This document shows, one piece after another, positions 21,636-33,042 of a stretch of 64,000 bases of DNA. Position 1 is the stretch's first letter, and the number at the start of each line of letters is the position of its first letter. Below the pieces are notes generated by a model, which was not told where the DNA came from, did not search any database, and was given only the letters and a program-made list of their open reading frames with translations. The stretch spans positions 1 to 64,000 of the forward strand of contig QJPP01003544.1 in the NCBI GenBank assembly GCA_003996215.1, written 5' to 3'. Both the position numbers and the translations under genes were made by a program. The DNA is from Jaltomata sinuosa. Taxonomy: Eukaryota; Streptophyta; Magnoliopsida; Solanales; Solanaceae.

Positions 21636-22299
21636 AACCCATCAGTCAGCTTGAAATAAAAAATAAGAAAATTGCAAATAAAGAAAATGAAAAAAAAAGA
21701 AGAAGCATCAGCAACCTAACATCAAATCTAAAATCAATAAATTTAAAAAGTTACAAAGAAAATGAAAGAAAGAAAGAAGCACTAGATACAATTTTTTTTG
21801 GTTTTAACTCAAATCTTCAAATAACAATCTTCAAACTAAGAAATCAGTTGTTAAAGCTCAATTTCCAGCTTCAATCGCAGTACCCAAGCAATTTTTAGTA
21901 ACGTACAATTAAATCTCTTCAAATTTGACACAAAATTTTTGCACTTCAAGAACCCAACAACAGCTAATAATTTCTCACCAAAAAACTTTCATATCAGCAA
22001 CTATTTTCGAGGTTCAACACACAAAGAATAGAATGGCTTCACAAGTTTTTCAACAACAATCAGCCTTCAATCTTTTTCTCTCTTAAGTTTAAACTAATGG
22101 TTGTAATACAGGGTGGATGGGATTAATTTGTGGGAATGGGTTGGATCGGGTTATGGGTTGGATCGGGTTATGGATTAGATTAATGGGGTTGGGTTTTTAA
22201 TTAATGGGTTGAATTTTTTTGATTTAAAGCTTCCATATGTTCCGTCTTCCGTCATTTAAATTACCTAAAGAACTAAATATTCCTACTATATCTACTATT
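21636..22299. other. Intergenic with a GGGTTGGATC tandem patch
   Basis: No gene. At 22110-22215 a GGGTTGGATCGGGTTATG-type unit repeats two to four times imperfectly. Confidence 0.4.
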
Positions 22300-23880
22300 T
22301 CTCCCATCAGTTTATTTTAATTACTTAATATACCACATCTTATAAAAAAATATTTTTTTATATCAGATACATCACTAAAGCATATCCCTTCTCCAACTGT
22401 GCAAATCATGCTCCTCCCAAATTCAAACCACTCAATTCAAACTTTTCTCTCCTAAAATATCTGGTTTCTCTCAATTCTCCCCGCCTGCTCTTCTTCATCA
22501 TCTGATACCACATCAAGGTCACTTTCTTCTTCGTCTTCTTCGTTTGCCTCAAAATCAGCTGCCGCACTCACAATGTTGAGAGGTTGTCCACATAATTAAT
22601 GTTGAATCAAACTGAGCATGGCCTCATAAGCAGTCCTAGTTTGCTTAGTTTTCAGCTGGTAAACTCCTCTTTCCTCCGCCCTCCAATTAAGAATAGAATC
22701 TTCTTCTCCCTGAATCCTTCGTCAACAGTGACGAGAAACAAGATTTACAGTTTGTTTGGATGGTTCTCCTCTCTTTTATTCTTCCGGTGAAAATGGGCAC
22801 AGGGAAAATAGAGTTTTTTCGGCAAGATCTGTGTTTCTTCTTATTGTTCATCATCTTCTTTTTTTTTTAAGCATGTATGTATGCACAAATATACGTATCA
22901 AAAGTTTTGATGGGTCAACTTGATACTAGATACATGTAGTTTGAATTCAGTGTATGAAATTTATATTGGACACATTAAATTAATACTGAATTTACTATAT
23001 TTTGGATATAATGTATGAAATTGATACTGTATACATCCCAGATACATGTATCAAAAGTATATGTGCACAGATACATTCACCAAATTGATACTGGATACAT
23101 CACAGATACATGGCTGGATACATCACAGATACATGGATATACTCCTCCTCCTCCTCCTCCTCCTCCTCCTCCTCCTCCTCCTCCTCCTCCTCCTCCTCCT
23201 CCTCCTCCTCCTCCTTTTTTCCTCCTTTTTTTAAGCATGTATCTATACACAGATACATGTATCAAAAGTTTCGATGAGGCAACTTGATACTAGATACATG
23301 TATTTTGAATTCACTATGTAAAATTTATATTGGATACATCAAATTAGTACTGAATTCACTGTATTTTTGATATAATGTATAAAATTGATATCAGATACAT
23401 TAAATTTAATACTAGATGCACATAAACATATGCCTGAAATTAATATTAGATACATATAAATAAATATATGAAATTAATATTAGATACATATAAATCGATA
23501 TATGAAATTAATACTTGATACATATTAAAATATATATGAAATTAATACTAGATACATATAAAATGATATAATAGATGAAAAGTAATCAAATTACATAACC
23601 AAGATATATATGTTTTCGTCTTATATTAATGTAATTAATGAATTTATTATTTTTAAAAAGTAATAAAATAAAATTAATTAAACACATATACATACCTTGA
23701 TTTCCGCCTTGTATTAAGAGATTTGATTAATTAAAATTTTCATAATTAGTTGTCCATGTATCTGAGATACATACAGTCAACGTGAAATATGCATGTATCT
23801 GAAGCATGAAAAGTGGTAAAAAATATAATTAGATAAACTTGTGTGTTAAGAAGTAATTGAACTCTAAAAATATTGGTTTT
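22300..23880 (+). mobile_element. Unclassified AT-rich repeat with TACATGTATC units
   Basis: Blocks such as GATACATGTA, TATCAAAAGTTT and TTAATATTAGATACATATAAA recur many times between 22880 and 23600. Related sequence lies on the opposite strand at 51130-52010. The family was not recognised. Boundaries are approximate. Confidence 0.45.
23142..23214 (+). repeat. (CTC)n microsatellite, about 24 units
   Basis: An uninterrupted trinucleotide run. It generates spurious poly-Pro, poly-Leu and poly-Gly frames on the two strands, which are not genes. Confidence 0.95.
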
Positions 23881-24322
23881 ATGTAAGTTACCCTAAATAA
23901 ATCTAAAACTTTGCCTAACAATAGGGTAAAATTAGTCAAAAATATAACGGAGGACACACTTGAACAATAAAAAATAGCAAAAAAGTATTTTTGACATTTT
24001 TTCGTCTATTTTATCCCAACTATTGACAGATGACATACTTAGACCATTTCTCAAAATTCAATGGTATATTTGAATTTTGTCCCCATCAACAAAATAGTAA
24101 GCTGACAATAAATTATAAATTGCACTTGATTATTGGGTATTTAAAAATTGTGACAAAATAATTAATAAATGTATTGAGAATCATGAAATTCCCATTAAAT
24201 TCTTGTGATGATGGGAAAAAGTGAGAGGAGAACAAAAGTGAGAGAGGTCCTAAAACTTGATTATATTCAGAAATTTAATGCTCTAAACCAATTGAAGACT
24301 TTTTAGTTTATGAGGATGCGAG
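23881..24322. other. Intergenic, MITE-like remnant
   Basis: ATACTTAGACCATTTCTCAAAATTCAATGG-type sequence (about 24030-24065) resembles one end of the MITE family at 15926-16048. No gene. Confidence 0.35.
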
Positions 24323-24327
24323 GTTAT
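24323..24327. repeat. Target-site duplication GTTAT, left
   Basis: Matches GTTAT at 41246-41250 directly outside the two LTRs, showing that 24328-41245 integrated as one unit. Confidence 0.9.
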
Positions 24328-24673
24328 TGTAATGACCGGGTTCGTCGTTACGGGTAAGCTTTTCGTGCCAAGTTTTAGAGTTAGAAAACTACGAATATGG
24401 GAGTTTGAAATTCTGGGCTAGGCTAGCCTCGGTCGATTTTGGAGCGAGGTATAGTCTAGGGAAATCCGGGTGAGGATTAGATTAGATATCTTGATTTGAG
24501 ATAGTTTTCCATGTAGCCAAGACATAAAGGAGTTCAGGGGATTTTTTGGAATCGAATTTGGGTAAGTAGAACTTTCAGAATCGAGGTTGACGTGAAGAGG
24601 TTATTTTGGAACGTCGGAAAAATAAGTGTGTTGTAAAATGGACTAGTTTTGGAGATTTTACGACTTTCTATCG

Positions 24674-24832
24674 AGTGTCAACCGTTATAGCGGTTGACAC
24701 TCCGCCATAGCGACCTCTGCTGTAGCAGAGAAATTACCCCTACAGCGGAAGTCAACGTCGGTCAGCCTTCGCCATAGCGGAGGACTCTGCTATGCCGATA
24801 CCTCTATAGCGGAGAGGACCGCTATAGCGGAG
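24674..24832 (+). promoter_or_regulatory. Cluster of CCGCTATAGCGG-type palindromes in U3
   Basis: At least seven full or decayed copies of a GC-ended palindrome around CTATAGC, including a perfect CCGCTATAGCGG at 24819-24830. Found in all U3 regions of this family in the window. Function unknown; a protein-binding site is a reasonable inference. Confidence 0.65.
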
Positions 24833-25573
24833 CGTGACGGGATTTAATGTAGAAACTTCCCCAAAAACATTCAGTTTTCACAAGTTTGTTTGGGAGAAGG
24901 GCTAGGGAGATTTCAGGCGTGTTTCCTCCATTCTTCATCGTTTTTCTTCCCTAAGGTAAGGTTTTTACTCCCCGAACTCCATAATACTTTTCCTATACGG
25001 TATAATTGCTAGGAGTGGACTTGGGAAAAGGTTTGGAATGACTTAGGGAGGGTAGAATCCGGGAAAAAAGGAGATTCTATGTGTAGAAGTTCTGAGGTGT
25101 TGCTAAATTTACTGTTTTATTATCATGTGACCTTAATTTCCTAATTTTATCTGTAAAATGGTAGAACTAGGTGAATTAATGACGGAAAGCCCGGGAAAAA
25201 AAGTGGAATAATCATGAGTGGCCTGGGGTTTAGGATTATACGTAATCCGAGTGAAATTTAGGCCATAAAGATTAATTATTGGTTATTGTGTGTTATTTTA
25301 GACCAAGAACCGGCAAGAACGTCAGAAAATGAGAAAGCTCCGATTGTGTAGAGCTTTGGATCATTTCGAGGTAGGTGATGGTTTGCTTCCTGTATGCTGT
25401 GTGTGTTTAAGTACTCTTATCTAAGTAATTGTTTGAAATGCATTGCTTAGGGAATGATTAGAAGTGTCTAATAGTCCTGTTAGCAGTCTGATAAATTGAA
25501 CGTTGTATTGTGCTTGTTGGTTTTACAAGTTGATTGTTCATTTTTATGACTATGGATTGTTTGACTTTGGTTG

Positions 25574-25680
25574 GCTCGGGTACCACGCCTGGTACGGGAT
25601 AATACTAATGATTAGCTCGGGTACCACGTCTAGTACAAAATATACTAACGGTTGACTTGGGTACCACGCCTCGTACGGGT
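25574..25680 (+). repeat. LTR tandem repeat, ~40-bp unit, three copies
   Basis: Unit core GGCTCGGGTACCACGCC plus TGGTACG; the TACCA...TGGTA arms form a short hairpin. Copy number varies between LTRs of the family (three here, five in the 3' LTR). Confidence 0.85.
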
Positions 25681-26517
25681 TTACTTTATTATGTTGTTGC
25701 ATCTTTATTTAATGGTTCCTTGAGTAGACCGGTTTGTGAACTTGAATTGCGGTTGCGTATTTTGGTCCGTGAGAGGCCGAGTTGTCACATTGCTTTACGA
25801 GTTGGTCTTGGTGTAGACCAGGTTGTTTGTCTGACACTTAGGTGTTGCCTAGAGGAGATCCAGGGTGGGTCCGGGATATGTAGCAAAATATGACTGTTTG
25901 TGTTGTGGATTATTGATCATAACTGTGAAGTGATTTACATGTGGGACAAGTTAGGTAGAGACTTGTAGTCTAGGAATACCTGTTGACTTGCCTGTGTGTT
26001 TTCTGTACTCTTACTTGATTTTTGTACTTTTTCATACACTATTTTACTTGGAACTGGCTGATGATCCTACCAGTACACGATGGTTGTGTACTGATACTGC
26101 ACTTGCTCATCTTTTTGTGAGTACAGGAAATCTTCCGGCGGTTGAGGCACGACCTTACTTGTAGGCCAGACTCTTCAAGATATCAAGGGTGAACTGTTTG
26201 ATCGAGCTGCTTTGATTTCTTTCTTATTGGTTGTAGCCCACTTGTTTCGAGCTTAGACTATTTCTTTTGTTTTGGGGTTGCATCTCCGTACTCTAGTTTG
26301 ATAGAGATTTTTGGTATGATGACTTTCAGATTCTAGGGAGGAATTTCCGCAGTTTATTTTATTTATTTATAGAGTTGGTTTTCTTCAAGATTGAATGCTA
26401 GTTTATTTTCTGCACTGGTTTTAAGCTGTTAGGCTAGGCTAAGAGTTGGACTTTAATGATTCGCTCATCAGGGGGTTGGGTGGGTGCCACTCACGATGGT
26501 CGGGGTCATGACAAAGA

Positions 26518-26530
26518 TGGTATCGGAGCC
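26518..26530 (+). other. Primer-binding site of the Tekay-type element
   Basis: TGGTATCGGAGCC, four bases after the 5' LTR, one change from the usual tRNA-Met site TGGTATCAGAGCC. Confidence 0.85.
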
Positions 26531-26730
26531 CTAGGTTCGTTGATCTCATCGTACCAAAATAGGTCTAATAGAGTCTTGCGGAACGGTGCGGAGATGTCCG
26601 TACTTTTCTTCGAGAGGCTATGGGACTTTAGGAAACTATCTCTTATTTCTTTCATCGTGCTATAACTTGATTCTTATTGGTATCCGGTGAAACAAATTAG
26701 TATCTGACTCTTTCATTCTTCTGTCCGCAG

Positions 26731-28209
26731 ATGGTTAACACGAGGATCAATGGAGCTAAACTGTCGGTCCCAAAAACGGGCCCGATTGTCCGTGGTAGAG
26801 GCAGGGGAAGGAACAGAGGACGCGGTAGAGCCACGCCCGCCAGGGGTGGAGCTCAGGCTGCTGCAGGAGCGCGAGAAGCAACCCCTCCCCCACATCAGAA
26901 ACATGTTATCGAAGATGTGGAAGTTGTTGTGGAGGATGATGGGGCGCAGGCTGAGGCTGAGGCGGCACCGACTGGAGGTGCAGGCCTTCCTTCTATGACA
27001 CCATAAGCATTTCAGCTGGCTTGGAATATCTTGAGTGGTTTGGTTGGTGCTGGAGCCATACCCGCGGCACTTTCAAATCTGGCTCTGGGTACTCAGCCAG
27101 CAGATCCTACGGCTCGTAGGATGGATGCAGCTTCAGGCACAGGTGACTTCTTCAGGCCAATGCTAGGCCCAGTGATGACAGGGAATGAACATGAGATGCT
27201 GACTAAGTTTCTCAAGCTGAAACCTCCTACGTTCCAGGGTACCGACATGGAAGATGCTTATGAGTTCATACTGGATTATTATGAGAGACTGCACAAGCTG
27301 GGCATTGTGCAACAGTATGGGGTGGAGTTCGTCAAGTTTCAACTGCAGGGTGATGCCAAGCAGTGGTGGAGATCTCATATGGAGTGTCGGTCATCCTTTT
27401 TATCTCCACTGACTTGGGAGCAGTTCCACTCTCTTTTCTTAGAGAAGTACGTACCCCGTACTTTGAGGGACCGAAAGAAGGATGAGTTCTTGAATCTGGA
27501 GCAGGGTAGCATATTAGTCTCTGCTTATGAGGCAAGGTTTCATGCCTTGTCCCATTTTGCTACGCAGTTGCTGGGTTCCAAGGAAGAACGAGTTCGTTTG
27601 TTTTGTGAAAGGTTTGAATACTGAGCTCCAGGTATTGTCTGTGCATATGACATCTTCAGGGTGGGGCTTCAATGAAGTGGTAGACTATGTGAAGAAATTT
27701 GAGGGAGTCAAGAAAGCGGGGCAGGCTAAAGTGTTAGCCAAGAAGTCCCGGAATGAGGGAAATTACAATGGATCGTACTCCAGGGGTCAGAATAAGCAGG
27801 TATACTCAGCCCGTCCTATTCAGTCAGCTTTGCCAGCTGCTACAGGTGGTCGTCCGGGAGCTAATCAACAGTTTTCAGCTTCTAGAGGCCAGGGAGCTTC
27901 TTATTCATCTGCTAACAGGCCTGCACTTGATCGTGACTGTTTTCATTGGGGTGAGCTGGATCACTTTAAGAGGGAGTGCCCTCACAGGCAGACCGATAAT
28001 CAGGTTCAGCAGCAGCCCAAAGTTGTGGTCCCGGCAGGTAGAGGTGGTCTTGCTAGGGGTCGTCCATAGGGTAGGCGAGGTAACTTCCAAGGAGGCTGGG
28101 GAGACAGAGGTAATGGCGGTGCGGGCAGGGGTGCGACACATCCTACCAGGGAGGTTGTCCGGATTGATGATCGGGCTCACTGCTATGCGTTTCCAGGGAG
28201 GACCGAAAC
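26731..28209 (+). pseudogene. gag: gag of the Tekay-type element, broken
   Basis: Starts MVNTRINGAKLSV, then an Arg/Gly-rich basic stretch (~20-45) and an acidic linker. Stop TAA at 27004-27006, then the capsid-like retrotransposon gag domain (LKLKPPTFQGTDMEDAYEFI, then AKQWWRSH and FLEKYVPRTLRDRKKDEF). A frame change near 27595-27610 moves the sequence to another frame, which continues to TAG at 28067-28069 and then to the nested insertion. The zinc knuckle reads CFHWGELDHFKREC: the second Cys of the CX2CX4HX4C knuckle is Trp, so RNA binding would fail. Not functional. Confidence 0.88.
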
Positions 28210-30451
28210 TGTCACGACCCAACCCATCGGGCCATGCGGGCGCCTACTCTAACAACCTAGATAGACGAACCCTCACCACCCGTCCAACAGATGACATACG
28301 GAAAATAGAAAGTAGCAAAATAACCTTTCCTTTTATTCTAAAAACCTTGTTATTACAACATTTGAAACAAGAAAATAGTTTTACACCTGAATTGTCCCTC
28401 CGTAGGATCTAGTCTAAACAGGTACAAGAGCTACTACAAGATTTATACAAGAAAGAAAAGACACAACTTCCATCATGGAATCGAAGGACAGAAGCTGCTG
28501 GAGATCCTCATCGCCGTGAACATATGAAATATCACCAACCCCGCAACCAGACTATACCCAAAAAGGTATAGCAAGAGTAGAATCAGTACAAACACACGTA
28601 CTGGTAGGCATCAACGGTCGACCCGAATTCACTCCTACCATCAGATAACAAAACAGGAAAAAACATGACTACAAATAATTTAATTTAATTTCCATCCTCC
28701 AACCCCCTCCCCATTTTATTCAATACCAACCAACCCTTCCTACTCCTTACGCTGCCAACTCCCTCACTTCTCAGACTACTCAAGTCATACTAACCTTAGA
28801 CTTCTCAAGTCTTATCAACCTTAGACTTCCCAAGCCTTATCAACCTTAGAATTCCAAAGTTTCACTACTAGTCTAACCCCTAAGTCCTGACCCGGACTAC
28901 CATCCTGTTTACTCTACAAATCCCCAGGACTGCACATTCCGGAAACCATCCCAACTACTGTCAGTCTAGACCCATCACCCTTATAGTACCCTCTATAACA
29001 ATCCGGACCTCCCAAGGGTTCCCAAGAATCTCTCTTATGATAATACCCACTAGTGATGCAACGCCCGACTCTCAACCATCTCCCCAACCTAGTTCTCACA
29101 TGCAACCCGACCAATCATATGACCATGAACAACTACAACTGATTAACCACACAAATATATCCCAGATCCACCCAGGGATCCCCTCTAGACATCACCTAAG
29201 TGTTAAGCAGACAACCCGGCCTAATCCAAGACCAACTCAATAGATATAACAGAGTTCTCGGTCATTCAAGGACCACCAACAAATATCACATTTCAATAAA
29301 ATAGCTCGGTCCATTCACGGAACCAATAACAGTCAATGCCATACAATAATATCAATGCAATGATGCAGTAAAATAAACCCATACCAGGCGTGCTACCCGA
29401 GCCAACCGTTAGTATCCCGTACCAGGCGTGGTACCCGAGCCAACCATTTGTTATACCCTACCAGGCATGGTACTCGAGCCAACCGTTAGTATTTTCATAC
29501 CAGGTGTAGTACCCGAGACAACCGAATGTCAATTAATCCACAGTCAACTAATGAACAAACAACTTGTAAAACCAACAAGCAACACACCGTTCAATCCATA
29601 TACTGTAAAATAGGACCCTTAGACATTCTAAACAATTCCTCTAAGCAATGTATTTCATACAAACACTTAGATGAGAGTACAAAAATATACAACATTCACA
29701 GGAATCATAAGCTATCACCTACCCCATTCCGGGTAGACGGTGAACCGTCAAATTCTGTCCGAAGACTAACCCGGTTCGCCCCCTTATTCTAGCACAACAT
29801 AACCGATTCCCTTTCTTACTAAATGTTAGCAGCTACGTGAATTCCAGAACCTTACCACCACCCAACAACAAAAATGAAAACCCCCTCTTAGCCTTTAGTA
29901 AGACTGACGACTATATTCTTTCCACTTACATTCCCAAAAACCGCAGCTAAGAGTCTCTGATTCTTATTACCCGTGGTTTCCAAGCCTTTTCCTGGTTCCC
30001 CAAACCTTTCATTTTATTTTACCAAGACGACAACAACAAGCATATTATACGCATCACTAACCAGCCACTTACTTCACACAAACCAAATTCCCATAATAAC
30101 CAGTATCTAATCCGCCAGACTCCGTGCTCGGAGGCCTAAAATATGAAATCTCCATTCCACTATACGATGAATACAGAATGTAAACAGGTCTAACTACTCA
30201 TGAAAACTTAGCCTACCTGGATGCCAAGAAGCTGCAACCGTGCATTTCTGGCTCCATGAAGGCATTCCCGGCTGAACGATGGTCTTGGAATCCTTTGTTC
30301 CGCGTCCCTCCAGCCATGACCCATCCTCCTCATGATTTCCTAGCCTTGGATCAGCATGTTTCTTTTTAAGAAACCCTCGTATGTTTTCTAATTGAGGAGG
30401 AGAAGTTTTTTAATAAAATCCCATTCTGAGGCCACTGGCGGTCCCGTTACA
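28210..30451 (-). repeat. 3' LTR of the nested element
   Basis: Closely matches 33043-35484 from its TGTCACGACC edge through four GGTACC-type tandem units (29381-29512) up to AATAAAATCCCATTCTGAGG (about 30411-30430). Beyond that the two copies differ, so the U3 edge is approximate: GGTCCCGTTACA (30440-30451) resembles the expected GGTCATTACA end, but palindrome-rich sequence continues past it. Confidence 0.75.
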
Positions 30452-30512
30452 GTGGTACCGCTCCACTATAGCAGTTTTGCTACGGCGGACGCGCCATCTG
30501 CTATAGCGGAAG
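30438..30512. promoter_or_regulatory. CTATAGC palindrome cluster upstream of the antisense ORF
   Basis: Several variants of the CCGCTATAGCGG motif (for example CTGCTATAGCGG near 30499) lie about 120-180 bases before the ORF start at 30624. They could serve the LTR in one direction and the ORF in the other; this is inference. Confidence 0.5.
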
Positions 30513-30623
30513 GCCGCAAAATATTGGCCTCCCCAAGCCAACACTTAGAAAAAAAATTCTCCCTTTTTATGCTCTATTACTCTTCTAATCCTGCCTCCTT
30601 GTTACTTTTGCAGGATCAGAACA

Positions 30624-31684
30624 ATGGCTGAAGGACAATGGACCGAGTATGACTACGAGCATTTTCCCGATGAAGCTAGTCGGGAGAGGTTCTTGGACTA
30701 CCAGAAGTTCAGTTTCTGTTATGAGAGGGGTTGCAAAATGACTGGGGTGAATGGGAAAGCAGTCGAGTTTCACCGCAGAGTTCAAGAGTTTGGTTGGGGT
30801 CCTTTGCTAGTGGCTTCTCCCCCCGCGTTAACAGGCTGGGTACGGGAGTTCTATGCTATCCTCCCCACCATCCGTTGGGATGAACCCAATCCCACCATCA
30901 TAATCCGAGGGATGGATGTGCTGGTGGATGCCCGAACTATAAATGAAGTGCTAGGGGTGTCCCACGTCTCCAATGAGGCGTACGAGGCTAAGGCCCGGCT
31001 ATGGGACATGACTTGGCTGAGGAATACCTTAGTGGAACCCGAATTCAGAGATGGGGTGTACTGGGTCAGCCCCGAGGGAGTGACTAGTGTCTACTTCTCC
31101 TCCGAGGCTAGGAAGTGGCTAAACTTGGTGTCCCAGAGGATCTGTCTGTTGGGAAACCGGACTGACGTGACTTATGCCAGGGCTTTGGTGATTGCTTATG
31201 CTATGCAGGGTATTATCATGAACGTGGAGGAGCAAATCATCTCCGAGTGGAAAGAATTCTACCGGGGTCATATGAAGGGCCTTTATCTGCCTGGTTTGGT
31301 GTCGGAGCTATGCATGCAAGTTGGTGTGCCTCAGGACCATACTGACTCAGAGGTGACCATGGATGAGCCCTTTGACCCTATTCGGTGAAGGAAATCTCCA
31401 AGAAGAAGAGGAAGATGGACGAGTCAGGAAGCAGCCAGCCGGTGGAGGAGGCCGAGGACGATGATGATGATGATGACACTCCTGCCCCTTCCCAGCCCCA
31501 ACCCCCGATATCTAGAGGCCAGCTGGAGGAGAATTTGGCAGCTGTCTGGAGGTTTATGGATGATCCTAACACCGGAGGTGCAGCCCCACACCCATCTACT
31601 CAGGATCTTGCAGTACTCCGTAGGGAGTTAGAGGAAGAGAAGAAGAAGAGATGCTCCCGGGACCGCATGTTTGCCCGGATGTGA
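30624..31684 (+). pseudogene. Antisense ORF of the nested element; 'putative plant transposon protein'-like
   Basis: Runs opposite to the LTR element carrying it. The first 254 codons (ATG 30624) hold a globular domain with WVREFYAILPTI, RGMDVLVDARTINEVLGV and a Cys/Trp-poor helical C-half, the pattern of the plant-only domain annotated as 'putative plant transposon protein' in solanaceous genomes. A stop at 31386 follows a likely one-base frame change near 31375-31383; the next frame continues with VKEISKKKRKMDESG, an acidic run of seven Asp, a Pro-rich spacer and a coiled-coil-like end (LRRELEEEKKKR) to 31684. A pyrimidine tract with TTTTGCAG just before the ATG looks like a 3' splice site. 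Role unknown. Family call is from memory of its pattern. Confidence 0.65.
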
Positions 31685-33027
31685 AAGACCATTAAGGTCA
31701 TGTTCTCTTGTGTTGCCCTGGGCCAAGCGCTCCCCGCACTTGAGACCGAGGACACGCAAGAGTTCCCCTTCCTGAGCGATGATGAGGCTTAGGACCCCCC
31801 TCTCTCCCTTTTACTAGACTCTTTACTGCTTTGGGTTGCCCCTGTTTGGGGCTTGTTAAGACAATATTTCCCTTTCCCCTTTTTCCTTTCGTTTTAGCAC
31901 GTGAATGCTAGTTTTAGACACTATATTCCTCTTTATGCATATTATATTAGATATAAACATGCTTTTCCTTGGTTTACACAGTGATTTCATAGCCTATTAC
32001 TTACTTTTATCTTGTCCCCAGGAAGGAAAGAAAACAGGGGAAAACAGGGTATGCTCACTGCCTTCCGCACCTCCGCTATAGTGGTGGTCACTCCGCTATA
32101 GCAGTTCCGCCATAGCAGTTGGCTTCCGCTATAGCGGTCCCGACGGTAACAGTGCAGAAATTTCGATTTTTAGCTGAATGCACTCCTCCCCTTCCCTGTT
32201 AACATTGCCTAGACCTGTAAACCCTGCCATGGTTTTAAACTACCCTTAAGACCATTCTGGGAATCGAACGTATCACAATTAGGCATAACACACTATCAAT
32301 TACAAAGAAATCACAACAACAATTGTTTCCCGACAATACCTTCCCGCCATTACACTAATGACTCCTTTGTTCCCATGGTTCCCAACCAAGTCCCGACTGT
32401 CCTGAAACCGAAGCTTCCCTACAGTCACAGTTCCCACTCTCTTATCATCTTAACCGATGATAAGCCCTTTTTAACATGCAATACCGCTCTTTAAATCAGG
32501 ACATTTAACAGATTACCACAGCCTAAGGTACACAAATTTTTCCACTTAATGACTTTCTGCAGACTCTACATGCACAACAATTAACAATACACACACATTT
32601 CGAATAAGTCACACCAGAATCTCACAACACCACATTTTAATTTCAAGTGGAAACCAAACCAATCACAACCAAATCAAACCACATAATTTCATCTTCGTTC
32701 GTACCATGGATGACCATTAGCCGGTTATCCGTGCTTGCCACATCCTCTCAGACCAGATACCAATTAGAACCTTCCCGGTTCCAATCCCTTTTGCTTATCC
32801 GATCGTAATCCGAAGTGCAAAGACCTCTTTTACCTTGCTGAGATACCAATTGAAATTAAGAGATACCAATTGGACTCAACCCATAAAAGCAAGTAAACGA
32901 ACCGCACGAAAGAATGAAAGAAGGGAAGTGCTTCATAGCTTCCCAAAGATTAGATGTGGACGTCAACACACCAATCTATAGGACTCTATTCGACACTTTG
33001 CTCTTGTACTGGGAGACCGGTAACCTA
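31685..33027. other. Internal non-coding part of the nested element
   Basis: No gag-pol frame on either strand. A second CTATAGCGG cluster lies at 32072-32150 (perfect copy at 32126-32137), close to the end of the antisense ORF. Confidence 0.55.
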
Positions 33028-33040
33028 GGCTATGATACCA
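33028..33040 (-). other. Primer-binding site of the nested element
   Basis: TGGTATCATAGCC on the minus strand, two bases inside the LTR end at 33043. It fixes the element's direction as minus. Confidence 0.8.
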
Positions 33041-33042
33041 TC

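Larger units (their letters stand above)
24328..26513 (+). repeat. 5' LTR of the Tekay-type element
   Basis: Starts TGTAATGACCGGG and ends GGTCATGACA. U3 carries the CTATAGCGG palindrome cluster (24674-24832). Further in, a CCTAAGGTAAGG block resembles a splice donor (24950-24962). Three GGTACC-containing tandem units lie at 25574-25680. The pair at 38996-41245 differs by many substitutions and by two more of those units. Confidence 0.9.

Noticed and set aside
22599..22790. Small Ser/Phe-rich frame at 22599-22790
   Set aside because: No promoter, no recognisable domain, and it lies in repeat-like sequence shared with 51130-52010.
23015..23287. Poly-Pro, poly-Leu and poly-Gly frames on both strands
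   Set aside because: All come from the (CTC)24 microsatellite.
27163..28412. Frames overlapping gag on both strands
   Set aside because: Shadows of the gag frame; the composition and motif evidence support only the gag frame and its shifted continuation.
29037..29243. A pair of similar small frames at 29037-29243 and 33894-34100
   Set aside because: They are the same position in the two LTRs of the nested element; non-coding LTR sequence with a chance open frame.
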